A stretch of 28,588 nt of DNA from Acinetobacter sp. (GCA_030152275.1 JASLHF010000031.1:1-28588); one strand, 5' to 3'. Shown: positions 14,602-24,201, numbered from the stretch's first letter. Translations and numbers: made by a program. Notes: generated from the sequence alone by a model not told the origin.

Positions 14602-16680
14602 TTAAGCTGGTATAGATGCTGCTGTTTTTTCACGATCCCAGTAGCGGTGATGTTGAATGACTTTTTTAAATTCTTCTTTTACATCATTAAAGTTTTGAGA
14701 AACCATAAGTGCAGGATCTTGGATAAGTTTAAGGTCTTTAATTAAAGACTTCTTATCTCCTAAAAGAACAATCGGCTTAAGGTGCTTAAATGCTTCGAGA
14801 ACGTAATGTTTAGCCACACCATCTTTTAAAAAGGCATCCAAATTATCACCATCAATAACCACAACAGCATCATATGTGACTGATGGCTCGCCATCTTGTC
14901 GGCCATTTACAGCAATTTTATTTCCATCTTTTGATTTAACAGGCGCGGCAGTTGGCGCCAAAACTTCAACAATGGCATTTTCTGATTCACCCCAAGCTTT
15001 AATGGCATCAATGGATACTGCATTTGCACCATCATGCACTAACAGAGCGATTTTTCGCTGCTTAATGTCAGAAGCTGGGTAGGCCAGTGTGCTTAAGAAT
15101 TTAGACGCTGAAACAGCTGCTTTTTTGAGTCCTTCATTTTGCCGAGTAGGGGCAGGCAGCCCTAATTCATTTGCTACATAATCAGCTAGATCTAAATCAA
15201 TATTAGCGAGAACTTGATTTACCACTCTTTTCCGGATTTCGGCTGCTTTTACCTTGGAGAGCTCAAAAGAATAAGCATCCTTCATATGCTGCTGTTCATG
15301 CTTTGCCAAGCTTTGATAATGCATAGTCGCTTGTGAAAAGTGGTCTGCAAAACTCTCAGGACGTATGCGCAGTTTGCTGCCTTGCACTTCTTCAGGATGT
15401 GTTCTAAATGCATGAGTGTCCTCACTGGCTTCTCTTGGCCAATTATTATCTACAGAATTAGGCTCATAGTTGGCTTTGCCTTTGTAGACCTCATGATTCG
15501 CATAACCACCGCGTCTATTGGTATGGAACGGACATACAGGTTTATTAATTGGAATTTGATTAAAATTGGCAGTACCTAAACGATGAAGATGGGTATCTGT
15601 ATAGCTAAATAATCGTCCCTGCAATAATGGATCGTTACTAAAATCAATACCAGAAACAATGTTTGCCGGGCTAAAGGCAACTTGTTCAGTTTCAGCAAAA
15701 AAATCATCTGTATTTTTATTTAGCGTGAACTTACCTAATGGCGTAATGGGGACAAGTTCTTCAGGCACTAATTTTGTGGCATCGAGTACATCAAAGTCCC
15801 ACTGAGCTGCTTCTTCTTCAGTAAAAATTTGAGCCCCTAACTCCCATTCTGGATAATTACCGCGTTCAATAGCATCCCATAGATCGCGGCGATGAAAGTC
15901 GGGATCTTTACCATTCAGTTTTAGCGCTTCATCCCAAACGACTTGTGCAACACCTTGTTTCGGCGTCCAATGAAATTTAACTAAGCGGGCTTGATTATCG
16001 TGATTGATTAACCTAAATGTATGCACACCAAAGCCTTGAATTGATCTTAAATTTCTCGGAATGGCACGATCAGACATAACCCATGTTGTCATGTGTGATG
16101 TTTCAGTATTTAAAGAGATAAAATCCCAAAAAGTATCGTGTGCAGATTGACCTGTAGGAACTTCATTTGGGTCTTCAGGTTTAACAGCATGTACGAAATC
16201 AGGAAATTTGATTGCATCCTGAATGAAGAACACGGGAATATTATTTCCAACTAAATCATAGTTGCCGTCTTCTGTATAAAACTTAATGGAAAATCCGCGC
16301 ACGTCTCGTACTGCATCGGCTGAGCCGCGTCCGCCTTGCACTGTTGAGATTCTGACAAAGATGGGGGTTGGGTTTTGAGTGTTGGTTAAGAATTTAGCTT
16401 TGGTCCATTTTTCATTGCCTTCATAGGCCTCAAAATAACCGTGTGCACCAAAGCCGCGTGCATGAACAACACGTTCAGGAATACGCTCTCTGTCAAAATG
16501 AATTAATTTATCTCTTAACAGAAAGTCTTCTAATAAAGTCGGGCCGGTTTCATTAATTTTTAAACTGTTTTGGTTATCCGCAACGGGAACACCTAATGAT
16601 GAAGTTAGCGTTTTTTCTTTTGGATCAATATAAGCTTCATTCTCAAACTGGTTGATTTTAGAAGATTTTAATTTTTTCAT
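14602..16680 (-). CDS. katE: Large-subunit (HPII/KatE-type) monofunctional catalase
   Basis: This 692-residue haem catalase breaks hydrogen peroxide into water and oxygen. It has the large-subunit layout: an N-terminal arm, the catalase core (about 45-440), a linker, and a C-terminal flavodoxin/DJ-1-like domain (about 540-680, starting KIALLVHDGANA). Catalytic H73 is in VVHARGFGAHG, N146 in DLVGNN, and the haem ligand Y360 in RLFSYTDTH. E. coli HPII is 753 aa, so this form has a shorter N-terminal arm. The residue matching HPII H392, which bonds to the haem tyrosine, is S337. AGGGA lies about nine bases before the start codon. The gene stands alone, with a strong terminator and AT-rich DNA on both sides, between fdxA and mutS. 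Confidence 0.95.
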   Translation of the reverse strand: MKKLKSSKINQFENEAYIDPKEKTLTSSLGVPVADNQNSLKINETGPTLLEDFLLRDKLIHFDRERIPERVVHARGFGAHGYFEAYEGNEKWTKAKFLTNTQNPTPIFVRISTVQGGRGSADAVRDVRGFSIKFYTEDGNYDLVGNNIPVFFIQDAIKFPDFVHAVKPEDPNEVPTGQSAHDTFWDFISLNTETSHMTTWVMSDRAIPRNLRSIQGFGVHTFRLINHDNQARLVKFHWTPKQGVAQVVWDEALKLNGKDPDFHRRDLWDAIERGNYPEWELGAQIFTEEEAAQWDFDVLDATKLVPEELVPITPLGKFTLNKNTDDFFAETEQVAFSPANIVSGIDFSNDPLLQGRLFSYTDTHLHRLGTANFNQIPINKPVCPFHTNRRGGYANHEVYKGKANYEPNSVDNNWPREASEDTHAFRTHPEEVQGSKLRIRPESFADHFSQATMHYQSLAKHEQQHMKDAYSFELSKVKAAEIRKRVVNQVLANIDLDLADYVANELGLPAPTRQNEGLKKAAVSASKFLSTLAYPASDIKQRKIALLVHDGANAVSIDAIKAWGESENAIVEVLAPTAAPVKSKDGNKIAVNGRQDGEPSVTYDAVVVIDGDNLDAFLKDGVAKHYVLEAFKHLKPIVLLGDKKSLIKDLKLIQDPALMVSQNFNDVKEEFKKVIQHHRYWDREKTAASIPA

Positions 16681-17800
16681 GAGCTACATCCCTTTGTTTG
16701 ATGTTTTTTTAGTGATCAATGCAAGGTTTTGCTAAAGTTGAAAACTTCTTAAAACAATAAAGATATTGCTAACAGTTAAGGTTAATAATTTGTGTGTTTT
16801 TTGTTTAAATATACTTATATTCTTACAATAGAACTTTGAAACATAATAATTAGATATTCATGATAATTTAACATTATTTAATGGCTAGATTGAAAATAAA
16901 AATCAAATACAAGATGAATTTTACTAAGAGTATTTAGAACGCAGAGATAAGTGCAGGGGAAGTAAAGGGGATGTTAAATCATTCAGATGGAGTAACGCCT
17001 AAGAGTATTTATTAAAAATAGCATCCGAAAATAATAAATGGCTTGTGGTTTTTTAGTTTTACTCAATATTATCATGACCTAATGTTCAGAGAGTTGATGC
17101 AAAGATATTTAGAAAAATAAGGGTTAGGCTCCAAAAGGAAGAATCAGCTAAAATATAATGATAAGTGATTGAAAATACTAATTTTAAATTGATAATAAAT
17201 AAGCTTTTAGGAGTATACAGCCATCAAGTTGCTATATGTTTTTCACTTGTTTATGTACTTATGAATTTATGGCTTAAATTGAATATTTTAATTTTGAATA
17301 TCTCAATAATATATAACTATTGGATCATAAAAATGTAAATGAACGATTAACTGAAAATAGCAATGTGGGAAATTTAATTTTTAAATTATCAAATAAAATA
17401 AAATTATCCTAATAAAAAACCATTTCAAAAAAGTTTTTCTCGAACGTGAATTTATTTTACTCTTTTTTGAAAGTTGAAAATCATAGCGTCCAATGCTATA
17501 AGTAGTCAAAGCGGCCGTTGTATTCAGTGATGATCTTGGATCTTTATTTTATGGTTCAGTAAGTTTTAAAAAGTTAAGGTTAAAAAAATAAAATAAAATT
17601 TTCCGTTGATATTGCAATGATTTTTCAGGAAAATTTATCAAATATATAATTTCAATAAATTAAAATTTAATGACTTATTCTATTGCTGCTATTGGTTCGA
17701 CTATAAATTAAATATAAATTTCCCTGAGTTCATCAAAAATACTTATAAATAAAAAGGCCCTCTTTAGAGAGCCTGTTTTTAACAGAGATTTCGTTATTTT
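16681..17800. other. Long AT-rich non-coding region between mutS and catalase
   Basis: These 1120 bases are visibly richer in A/T than the neighbouring genes and contain no open frame of gene length on either strand. The end next to the catalase gene must carry its promoter and leader, and the other end carries the mutS terminator. No transposase remnant, tRNA or obvious terminal inverted repeat was recognised. It may be degraded accessory DNA or a long regulatory region. Confidence 0.65.
17751..17774 (-). terminator. mutS intrinsic terminator
   Basis: On the - strand, AGGCTCTCT pairs with AGAGGGCCT (one G-U pair), followed by five T (17751-17755 on +). It lies about 26 bases beyond the mutS stop. 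Confidence 0.85.
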
Positions 17801-20440
17801 TTATAACGCGTCTTTCAGCATATACAGCTGCTGCAGCGCTTCTCTTGGACTTAAATTGTCGATATCTAAATCTTTCAGCATGTCTAGCGCTGGTGAGGTT
17901 TTTTCAATTTCGACAATTCTTTCCACCACTTCCGGCGCAGTATTTTGCGAAAATAAATCAGTTTGTACCGCATGATTTATATGCAGCTGCTGCTGTTTTT
18001 CCAAAATCCGCAAGCGGTTTTGCGCGTCTTTAATGACATTGGGCGGAATACCCGCCAGTTTAGCGACTTGCAGGCCGTGGCTTTGGCTTGCAGGCCCATG
18101 TTGGACTTTATGCAGCAGGATGAGATTGCCGTTCAGCTCTCTGGCGGTTACGTGATAATTATCAATGCCTTGTTCCTTGCCTAATTCGGTCAGTTCGAAA
18201 TAATGAGTGGCGAAGAGGCACAGGCATTTAATGCGTTTAGTTAGATCCAGCACGCAAGCCCAAGCGAGGGACAGACCGTCATAGGTACTGGTACCGCGGC
18301 CAACCTCATCCATCAATACCAAAGACTGGCTTGTGGCATGATGCAGGATTTGTGAAGTTTCAGTCATTTCCACCATAAAGGTTGATTTGCCGGTCGATAA
18401 ATCATCTGCAGAGCCAATACGGGTAAATATGCGGTCGATAGGCCCCAATACAGCCGAGTCTGCCGGCACATAGCTGCCGCAATAGGCCAGCAGCGCAATT
18501 AGCGCCGTCTGACGCATAAAAGTTGATTTACCGCCCATATTGGGGCCGGTGATAATGGCCATGCGGCGGTTAAAGTCCAACAGCGTATCATTGGGAGTAA
18601 AAGCATTTTTACTGAGCGACTCTACAACCGGGTGGCGGCCGGCTTTGATTTTAACCCCAATTTCAGGACTGTACTCTGGACGTGACCAATTGCGCAGTCT
18701 GGCTTGATGGGCAAAATTGGCCAACAGATCAATTTGTGCAATGGCGCTGCTCATCATTTGCAAATTGCCAATATCTTGGCGCAGTTCTTCCAGCAGCATT
18801 TCAAACAGCATTTTTTCCCGCGCCAGCGCGCGCGATTCACTGGACAGCACTTTGTCTTCGAAAGATTTCAGTTCTGGAGTGATATAGCGTTCAGCATTTT
18901 TTAGTGTCTGACGGCGTACATAGCGTTCAGGCGCTTGATCGGCCTGGCCTCGTGTCAGTTCAATATAATAGCCGCTGATGCGGTTATAGCCGATTTTTAG
19001 GGTATTAATGCCCGTAGCTTCACGTTCTTTGAGTTCTAAATCAATCAGGAATTGTCCTGCATGGTCACGTATTTCACGAAGCTCATCCAGTTCTGCATCA
19101 AAACCTTCGGCAATGACATTACCGTCCCGCAGCAGTACTGGCGGCTGTTCGACAATGGCCGCCATCAAGCGCTGATGCAGGCCATGAAAATCTCCCAATT
19201 CATGATTTAAACTGTACAAAAGTTCAGATTGGCGCTGTTCAGTGATTGGTTTCAGTGCATGGCGCAAAAATGGAATCTGCGCGCAGGCCTGACGCAGCTG
19301 TACAAGGTCACGCGGGCGTGCGCTACCTAGTGCAATCCGGCTTAGGACGCGTTCAATATCACTGATGTCTTTCAGTACTAACCGTACAGGGGCTTCATGA
19401 TAGCCGTTGAGTAAAGCCTGTACGGCATCTAGACGTGCATCTAGCAGCGCTGTATCGCGCAGCGGCTGCATAATGGTACGGCGCAAGAGGCGTCCGCCCA
19501 TAGCTGTCTGGCAGTCATTAATTAGCTGAAACAGTGAAGTGCCATGTTCAAACAGCGGATCGGCCAGTTCTAAATTGCGCCGTGTTACTGGGTCGAGGGC
19601 AATAAAATCTGAGCTTTGCTCCAGCTGTATGCTGCGGATGTGCGGCAATGCGGTTTTTTGAGTTTCTTTGCCGTAATGAATCAGCGCGGCCGCAGCCGCT
19701 TTGGCTAACGGTAAATGGTCAATACCAAAGCCTGATAAAGTGGATACCGAAAACTGATCACATAAGGTTTTTTGCGCATTGTTTAAGTTGAAATCGACAT
19801 TTGGACGCTTGGTAATTGGGCAGTCCAGCTGCTGTTTAATCTGCTCGATAATATTGGGGTCAATAATGTCTTCATCAATAATGATTTCACTTGGCATGAG
19901 GCGTGAAAGCTCAATGGCCAGCTGTTCAATTTTGAATTCCTGCTGCTGTACCTTGAATAGACCTGCGCTGAGGTCTAGCAATGCGATGCCAATTTGTTCC
20001 TGCTGAATGCACAAAGCAACCAGATTAGAACTTTGATGCGCAGTCAGCAAAGCATCATCGGTTAAGGTTCCAGGAGTAATAATGCGCACAACACCGCGTT
20101 CCATCGGCGCTTTTCCGCGAGCAGCGGTGTTTTCAGCTTCACCGATTTGCTCGCAGATTACGACGGTTTCGCCTTTTTTGACTAAACGCGCCAAATAGCC
20201 TTCGGCAGCATGATAGGGCACACCCGCCATTGGAATCGGTTCACCATTGGCTTTGCCGCGGTGAGTGAGCGTAATGCCCAGCAGTTTGGCGGCTTTGTGC
20301 GCATCTTCAAAAAACAGTTCGTAGAAATCACCCATGCGGTAGAACATTAAAGAATGCGGATGCTGCAGCTTTACTGACATATACTGCTGCATCATCGGGG
20401 TAAGGGTGGATAAGTCAGGTGTTTGGTTTTCCGTAGTCAT
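17801..20440 (-). CDS. mutS: DNA mismatch repair protein MutS
   Basis: MutS recognises base mismatches and small loops and recruits MutL, acting as a clamp on DNA. The 879-residue product has the mismatch-binding domain I with the F-x-E motif (MGDFYELFFED, F39 and E41), then connector, lever and clamp regions. The C-terminal ATPase has Walker A GPNMGGKST (632-640), Walker B LVLMDE (707-712) and the downstream GRGTSTYDG. Length is close to E. coli MutS (853 aa). The open frame reaches a GTG four codons further up. I chose the ATG because AAAGG lies at a usable distance and MTTENQTPDLS looks like the natural N-terminus. The last residues (LSPREALQQLYMLKD) match the conserved tetramerisation tail. 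Confidence 0.96.
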   Translation of the reverse strand: MTTENQTPDLSTLTPMMQQYMSVKLQHPHSLMFYRMGDFYELFFEDAHKAAKLLGITLTHRGKANGEPIPMAGVPYHAAEGYLARLVKKGETVVICEQIGEAENTAARGKAPMERGVVRIITPGTLTDDALLTAHQSSNLVALCIQQEQIGIALLDLSAGLFKVQQQEFKIEQLAIELSRLMPSEIIIDEDIIDPNIIEQIKQQLDCPITKRPNVDFNLNNAQKTLCDQFSVSTLSGFGIDHLPLAKAAAAALIHYGKETQKTALPHIRSIQLEQSSDFIALDPVTRRNLELADPLFEHGTSLFQLINDCQTAMGGRLLRRTIMQPLRDTALLDARLDAVQALLNGYHEAPVRLVLKDISDIERVLSRIALGSARPRDLVQLRQACAQIPFLRHALKPITEQRQSELLYSLNHELGDFHGLHQRLMAAIVEQPPVLLRDGNVIAEGFDAELDELREIRDHAGQFLIDLELKEREATGINTLKIGYNRISGYYIELTRGQADQAPERYVRRQTLKNAERYITPELKSFEDKVLSSESRALAREKMLFEMLLEELRQDIGNLQMMSSAIAQIDLLANFAHQARLRNWSRPEYSPEIGVKIKAGRHPVVESLSKNAFTPNDTLLDFNRRMAIITGPNMGGKSTFMRQTALIALLAYCGSYVPADSAVLGPIDRIFTRIGSADDLSTGKSTFMVEMTETSQILHHATSQSLVLMDEVGRGTSTYDGLSLAWACVLDLTKRIKCLCLFATHYFELTELGKEQGIDNYHVTARELNGNLILLHKVQHGPASQSHGLQVAKLAGIPPNVIKDAQNRLRILEKQQQLHINHAVQTDLFSQNTAPEVVERIVEIEKTSPALDMLKDLDIDNLSPREALQQLYMLKDAL

Positions 20441-20626
20441 GTTATTTAACACCTTTTAAATCATTGGTTTTTACAATAAATTGCATAAAAAAAATCCTGA
20501 CGAATCCTATAAATCTTTTTAAACCTGAGTATTTGCATGCTGTATCCAGCCTTTGCGAAGGCCTTTTATGCACAAATTTTAAAAACTGTGAATGCGCTAT
20601 ACAGGTTATTGAGCTTCTATGATGCG

Positions 20627-20635
20627 ATTCTAGCA
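20627..20635 (-). promoter_or_regulatory. Putative extended -10 promoter for mutS
   Basis: TGCTAGAAT on the - strand is an extended -10 (TGn plus TAGAAT), similar to the TGCTAAAAT upstream of kdsD. No good -35 is present. It would give a leader of about 180 bases. Confidence 0.35.
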
Positions 20636-20788
20636 AAAACTGCGGGCAGGTTTCTAAGCAGAATTTTAGGTGAATGAAAAACAGGCTTGATGGGATGGTT
20701 TTTTTGAGGTGTCAGCGAAAATTTTAAAGACTTATTTAGAACGGCTGCTGAAATTTGCTTTAAAAGTATAATCCGGTATGTCTGCAAT

Positions 20789-20816
20789 ATATTAAAAAAG
20801 AAATATTAAAAAAGAA
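20789..20816. repeat. Perfect 14-base tandem duplication
   Basis: Two adjacent identical copies of ATATTAAAAAAGAA (20789-20802 and 20803-20816) lie in intergenic DNA. It is probably a slippage product. Confidence 0.85.
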
Positions 20817-21112
20817 TTTCAAACAGATGAAGTCTGTAAAGTGCTTTACACATGAACAAAATAAGCAGTTGCTTGGATTAAAACGTGAATGGGTTTATGG
20901 AAACCGATGCGCACTTACGATAGAGCAGGGAAATTTAAAACTTTAATTTTCAGCTTTGGGTTAGATATACAGATATTGACTCTAAACTTAAATTTACACT
21001 GATTTTAGGCAGGCTATGCTGTCCAGTGAGGATGGCGGTTTTGCCTTCAGCGCACAGTGTTTTTTTCATGTGTATCTGCCTGAAATAAACTGCTGGAAAA
21101 ATTATGCATCAG

Positions 21113-21134
21113 AAAAAACCAGCCTAATGGCTGG
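21113..21134 (-). terminator. Intrinsic terminator of the lipoprotein hydrolase gene
   Basis: On the - strand, CCAGCC and GGCTGG pair around ATTA (21119-21134), then six T follow (21113-21118 on +). It is about 35 bases past the stop. Confidence 0.85.
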
Positions 21135-21169
21135 CTTAGATTGAATGATTGGTGCGAACATTAAATGCG

Positions 21170-23173
21170 TTAAGGCTTATACAGCCCTAACTCTGTCAGA
21201 TGCAGGCGCAATATGCGGCGCAGTTCAAGTACCGCTTCCGGCGTTTCTTGAATAGAGTGGCCGCCTTTAATGATTTTTTCAGAAATTGCCCCGTCTAAAT
21301 GCGCGCTTTTATACGGCACAATATCATCTGTCATGATATTAATATCATCGCTGTGTGTGGCATTGCCGATAATTGAATGATATTTCATCCCAGGACGCGG
21401 CTGTATATCTTCGGTCAGCGCCATGAATTTGGATTTGTGACTTAAATCGCTTGGGCCATTTTGAATCAGGCCATGATCAATTTCTTTAAATAGATCCTTT
21501 AAGTCTTCTTCCTGAGTCAGCACATCTGCCATTGCTGATAAAAAGGCTCCCGGCAGCTTAATAATTTTACGTGCAACTTTGGTAAACCATCGGTCCGCAA
21601 ATGCCGTGCCGCGGTGTGGGGTAGACAAGAAAATTGCACGGGTGAAATTCGGCACGTCCTTCATGACCAAACGGTTTTGCACTACAGGCATGTTTTTATA
21701 TTTAGTCAGTTGCCGAGCACTCATCATCTTCAATGCCTGCTGCGATACATCTGCATCACTAACCAGCAGCCGGGCAATAATGCCACCCATGCTGTGGCCG
21801 ATGAGTACAGCATCTTTTTTTGCAGGCGCAGTATTGCCGACTTGGCCGAAAGCCTGCGTCAGCAGTGAATAAATTTGGTAACGGCTTTCAATGATTGGCA
21901 TATTGGTTGAATAAAATACCTGCCAAACTTGATAGTGTTCGCGCAGGACATTATCACCCATTATATCGTTGGTGAGCCGAATCCAAGCTTCAGGGCTGCT
22001 GGCCAAACCATGTATCAGTACAATGACTTTTTTATTGGGGTTGTAAGGTTCCAGCATATACAAATGCGGCATGGTCAACTGCTCATCACGGTCAATAAGC
22101 GACAGATAAGCTGACTTGCCTAAATTATTTTGCGCGAGCCACAGACCGTATGGAGCAGAGAAGTTGGCTGCCAGCGGATATTCTTTATTGCCAATATTGA
22201 GCTTTTCATATTTATAAGGATCATAGGCCTTAATTTGAAATGCAGCGCTGTTTAAAATGTCTTCTATCGAATTTGCATTCATCGGCTCTGCTGTCAGAGT
22301 TGCAGCTAAGTAGCGGGCCTGATGGATGTTGGGGTTAATCCCATTTTGATATTTATAAGTCAGCGGGTCGACAATATATTTAAATTTGGCGCCCGGTACA
22401 GCGCTTTCATCTGGCAGTACCACCAAAAACTCGGAACCGAAACCGTCCCGGCGGGTAATGGAGCGCAGGCCCGAAAAGTTTAAGCTGTAGGTCGACATCA
22501 GCTGTTCAATCTTGCGTTTTTTCAGTTCAGGATAGTAGTCAAAATTAATATTGTAGGTACTGTTCCCGACATTAATTTGATTACTCACTTCATTCGGTTT
22601 AAAACGTAAGGCGTAGCTGTTGACCAGTTTTGAAATGCCTTGATTGTAAAAGTCACGAATTTGTACTTGCCGGTTATCAAAAATCCGGTCTTGCGGTCCG
22701 CGCTTGGTTTTAAACATATAGGCATAACTATAGCGGATACTCTTATCCAGCATCTGCAGCTGGCTATCTAAACACTTATTATAATTATCTTGCTCAGTTT
22801 TTTGATGTTCTTCTGATTTATGCTTGGAAAGACGGCTGATTTTGCATTCGGCAGAATTCTCCAATGCAATGGCTTTGGCCAAATACAGTTCGCTTGCAGT
22901 CGACAGCAGCTGTTCATCCTGAACTTGCGGGATTTGCTTAATATCATCCACACATTTTTCAGGCGTTTCGGTACATACCTTGGCTTCACGCCCAGTCATG
23001 GAAAGTACATTTAAACTGGCTTCACTAAGTTTATTGCGTGAAAGAATACTTTCACGCTCATTGGCAATGGTGACACCAAGCGCTTGATTTTTTACGCTGA
23101 CCACTTGGCATCCGCCAAGCAGCAGCGTGCTGAGCAGTCCTGTAAGCAGTAATTTATTAGTTTTATGCTGCAT
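21170..23173 (-). CDS. Lipoprotein alpha/beta hydrolase (lipase/esterase-like)
   Basis: This is a 667-residue envelope lipoprotein. The signal peptide (KLLLTGLLSTLLLGGC) ends at a lipobox with C22. The C-terminal part (about 380-660) is an alpha/beta hydrolase: strand and oxyanion segment VIVLIHGLASSPEAW (384-398), nucleophile elbow GHSMGG (S461), STPHRGTAFADRW (517-529), a likely acid D617 in TDDIVPYKSAHLDG, and H639 in GGHSIQETPEAV. Residues about 25-375 match no family I recognise; they contain several paired cysteines (C67, C74, C110, C134) and a predicted beta-rich second half. The substrate is unknown, probably lipid or ester in the envelope or outside. It has its own promoter (23204-23231) and terminator. 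Confidence 0.88.
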   Translation of the reverse strand: MQHKTNKLLLTGLLSTLLLGGCQVVSVKNQALGVTIANERESILSRNKLSEASLNVLSMTGREAKVCTETPEKCVDDIKQIPQVQDEQLLSTASELYLAKAIALENSAECKISRLSKHKSEEHQKTEQDNYNKCLDSQLQMLDKSIRYSYAYMFKTKRGPQDRIFDNRQVQIRDFYNQGISKLVNSYALRFKPNEVSNQINVGNSTYNINFDYYPELKKRKIEQLMSTYSLNFSGLRSITRRDGFGSEFLVVLPDESAVPGAKFKYIVDPLTYKYQNGINPNIHQARYLAATLTAEPMNANSIEDILNSAAFQIKAYDPYKYEKLNIGNKEYPLAANFSAPYGLWLAQNNLGKSAYLSLIDRDEQLTMPHLYMLEPYNPNKKVIVLIHGLASSPEAWIRLTNDIMGDNVLREHYQVWQVFYSTNMPIIESRYQIYSLLTQAFGQVGNTAPAKKDAVLIGHSMGGIIARLLVSDADVSQQALKMMSARQLTKYKNMPVVQNRLVMKDVPNFTRAIFLSTPHRGTAFADRWFTKVARKIIKLPGAFLSAMADVLTQEEDLKDLFKEIDHGLIQNGPSDLSHKSKFMALTEDIQPRPGMKYHSIIGNATHSDDINIMTDDIVPYKSAHLDGAISEKIIKGGHSIQETPEAVLELRRILRLHLTELGLYKP

Positions 23174-23203
23174 TAGAATTCACGGCTAATTTTTCATAGT
23201 TAA

Positions 23204-23231
23204 ATCATACGATAATCCTCAGCTTTTTCAA
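23204..23231 (-). promoter_or_regulatory. Promoter of the lipoprotein hydrolase gene
   Basis: On the - strand, -35 TTGAAA (23226-23231) and -10 TATGAT (23204-23209) have a 16-base spacer. The predicted start of transcription is about 24 bases upstream of the ATG. It lies just past the terminator of the preceding gene. Confidence 0.55.
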
Positions 23232-23243
23232 TTCGCCAAAAAC

Positions 23244-23270
23244 AAAAATAGGCCATAAAAATGGCCTATT
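23244..23270 (-). terminator. Intrinsic terminator of the TPR lipoprotein gene
   Basis: TAGGCCAT (23249-23256) and ATGGCCTA (23261-23268) form an 8-bp stem around a four-base loop. A T run follows on the - strand (A run 23244-23248 on +). Confidence 0.88.
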
Positions 23271-23286
23271 CTGTAAAACGATTTGC

Positions 23287-24201
23287 TTAAGACGCTTTTG
23301 GCGGATTGAGAACTTGCCAAACGTTCCAGCGGCCTTGCTTCTCAATTTCAGTAATTAAGCGGTCTGCAACTTCCGCTTCTTGCGGATATTTGGCTTTGTA
23401 ATTTTTTAAGATGTTGATGGCATTTTTTTTCTGTTCCATCGCAATGTAGTTGTTCGCTGCGGATAAATACGCTTCCTGTACACCCGCTTTCATTGCTTTG
23501 TCCAAGTATGGAATTGCTTCACGCTGTCCGCCGCCTTCAGACAGGCCAAAACCAAACCAGAAGTTTGCTTCAGCATCATCTTGGTTAATTTTCAAAATGC
23601 GCTGTGCGTAATTTAAAGATTTTGTGGTGTAAACCGAGCCCAAATCTAAGTTGCGGGCCATGACGCTGGCTTTAAATGCGCGGATCAGCACATCAAATGA
23701 TGCATTGTCTTTAGACGCTAAGGTATCCAGCTGCTGTGTAACTTCTTTGAGTTTTGCTTCAAAGCCTTTACGCTCCTGACGCTGAACAAAGCGGGGCGGG
23801 TAATGACGCGCTTTGCCTTCTACAAGCTGCAAAAAGTCATCAATTTCGGTAATGTCAATTTCATTGTCGCCTGCTAGAGCTGCATACTTCAATGCGCGGA
23901 CTTTACTGTTCACAGTCGGAATGATTAAACGGTTAACGTCTAAAGTTACTTTTTTTGATGGGTCGCTGGCCAAATTAACTTGCATTTTAGTTACAGGCTG
24001 AGCTGCTGCTTTTTGCAGGTTAATTTCAAATGGAGGCGGCGCATCGTAATTAAATGGGTTTAACGCATAAAATGGCGGTGTTAATTCAGGCTCTACAAAT
24101 ACCATAGAACCTTTAGGCGCATTATTGTTTTTAGTAGGTGCGCTGCCGCAAGCTGCAAGTGTTAATGCAACGAAGGCAACTGCCAAAGGCTTTAGCGTCA
24201 T
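23287..24201 (-). CDS. Lipoprotein with tetratricopeptide-like repeats
   Basis: This 304-residue envelope protein has a short signal peptide (MTLKPLAVAFVALTLAAC) with lipobox LAAC and lipidated C18. A Pro- and Asn-rich linker follows (PPFYALNPFNYDAPPPFE). The C-terminal half (about 165-290) reads as helical repeats, for example LNYAQRILKINQDDAEANFW, REAIPYLDKAMKAGVQEAYL and KNAINILKNYKAKYPQEAEV, which fit TPR spacing of about 34. It may act as a scaffold or adaptor in envelope assembly, but no partner is known. GGAAG lies seven bases upstream of the ATG. It sits between cysE and the hydrolase gene, each with its own terminator, so it is a separate unit. Confidence 0.85.
   Translation of the reverse strand: MTLKPLAVAFVALTLAACGSAPTKNNNAPKGSMVFVEPELTPPFYALNPFNYDAPPPFEINLQKAAAQPVTKMQVNLASDPSKKVTLDVNRLIIPTVNSKVRALKYAALAGDNEIDITEIDDFLQLVEGKARHYPPRFVQRQERKGFEAKLKEVTQQLDTLASKDNASFDVLIRAFKASVMARNLDLGSVYTTKSLNYAQRILKINQDDAEANFWFGFGLSEGGGQREAIPYLDKAMKAGVQEAYLSAANNYIAMEQKKNAINILKNYKAKYPQEAEVADRLITEIEKQGRWNVWQVLNPPKAS

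Larger units (their letters stand above)
20441..21169. other. Intergenic region between the lipoprotein hydrolase gene and mutS
   Basis: These 729 bases hold the mutS leader and a promoter candidate at one end and the hydrolase terminator at the other. The middle has no supported gene. It contains a perfect 14-base tandem duplication (20789-20816) and an isolated TATAAT on + (20767-20772) with no -35. A 64-codon frame antisense to nothing (20442-20636, -) lacks gene-like features. Confidence 0.6.

Noticed and set aside
16681..17800. Insertion sequence or CRISPR array in the AT-rich gap
   Set aside because: No transposase-like translation, no paired terminal inverted repeats and no regularly spaced repeats could be seen.
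20442..20636. 64-codon frame upstream of mutS
   Set aside because: It overlaps the mutS leader and promoter candidate and has a low-complexity translation with no recognisable family.
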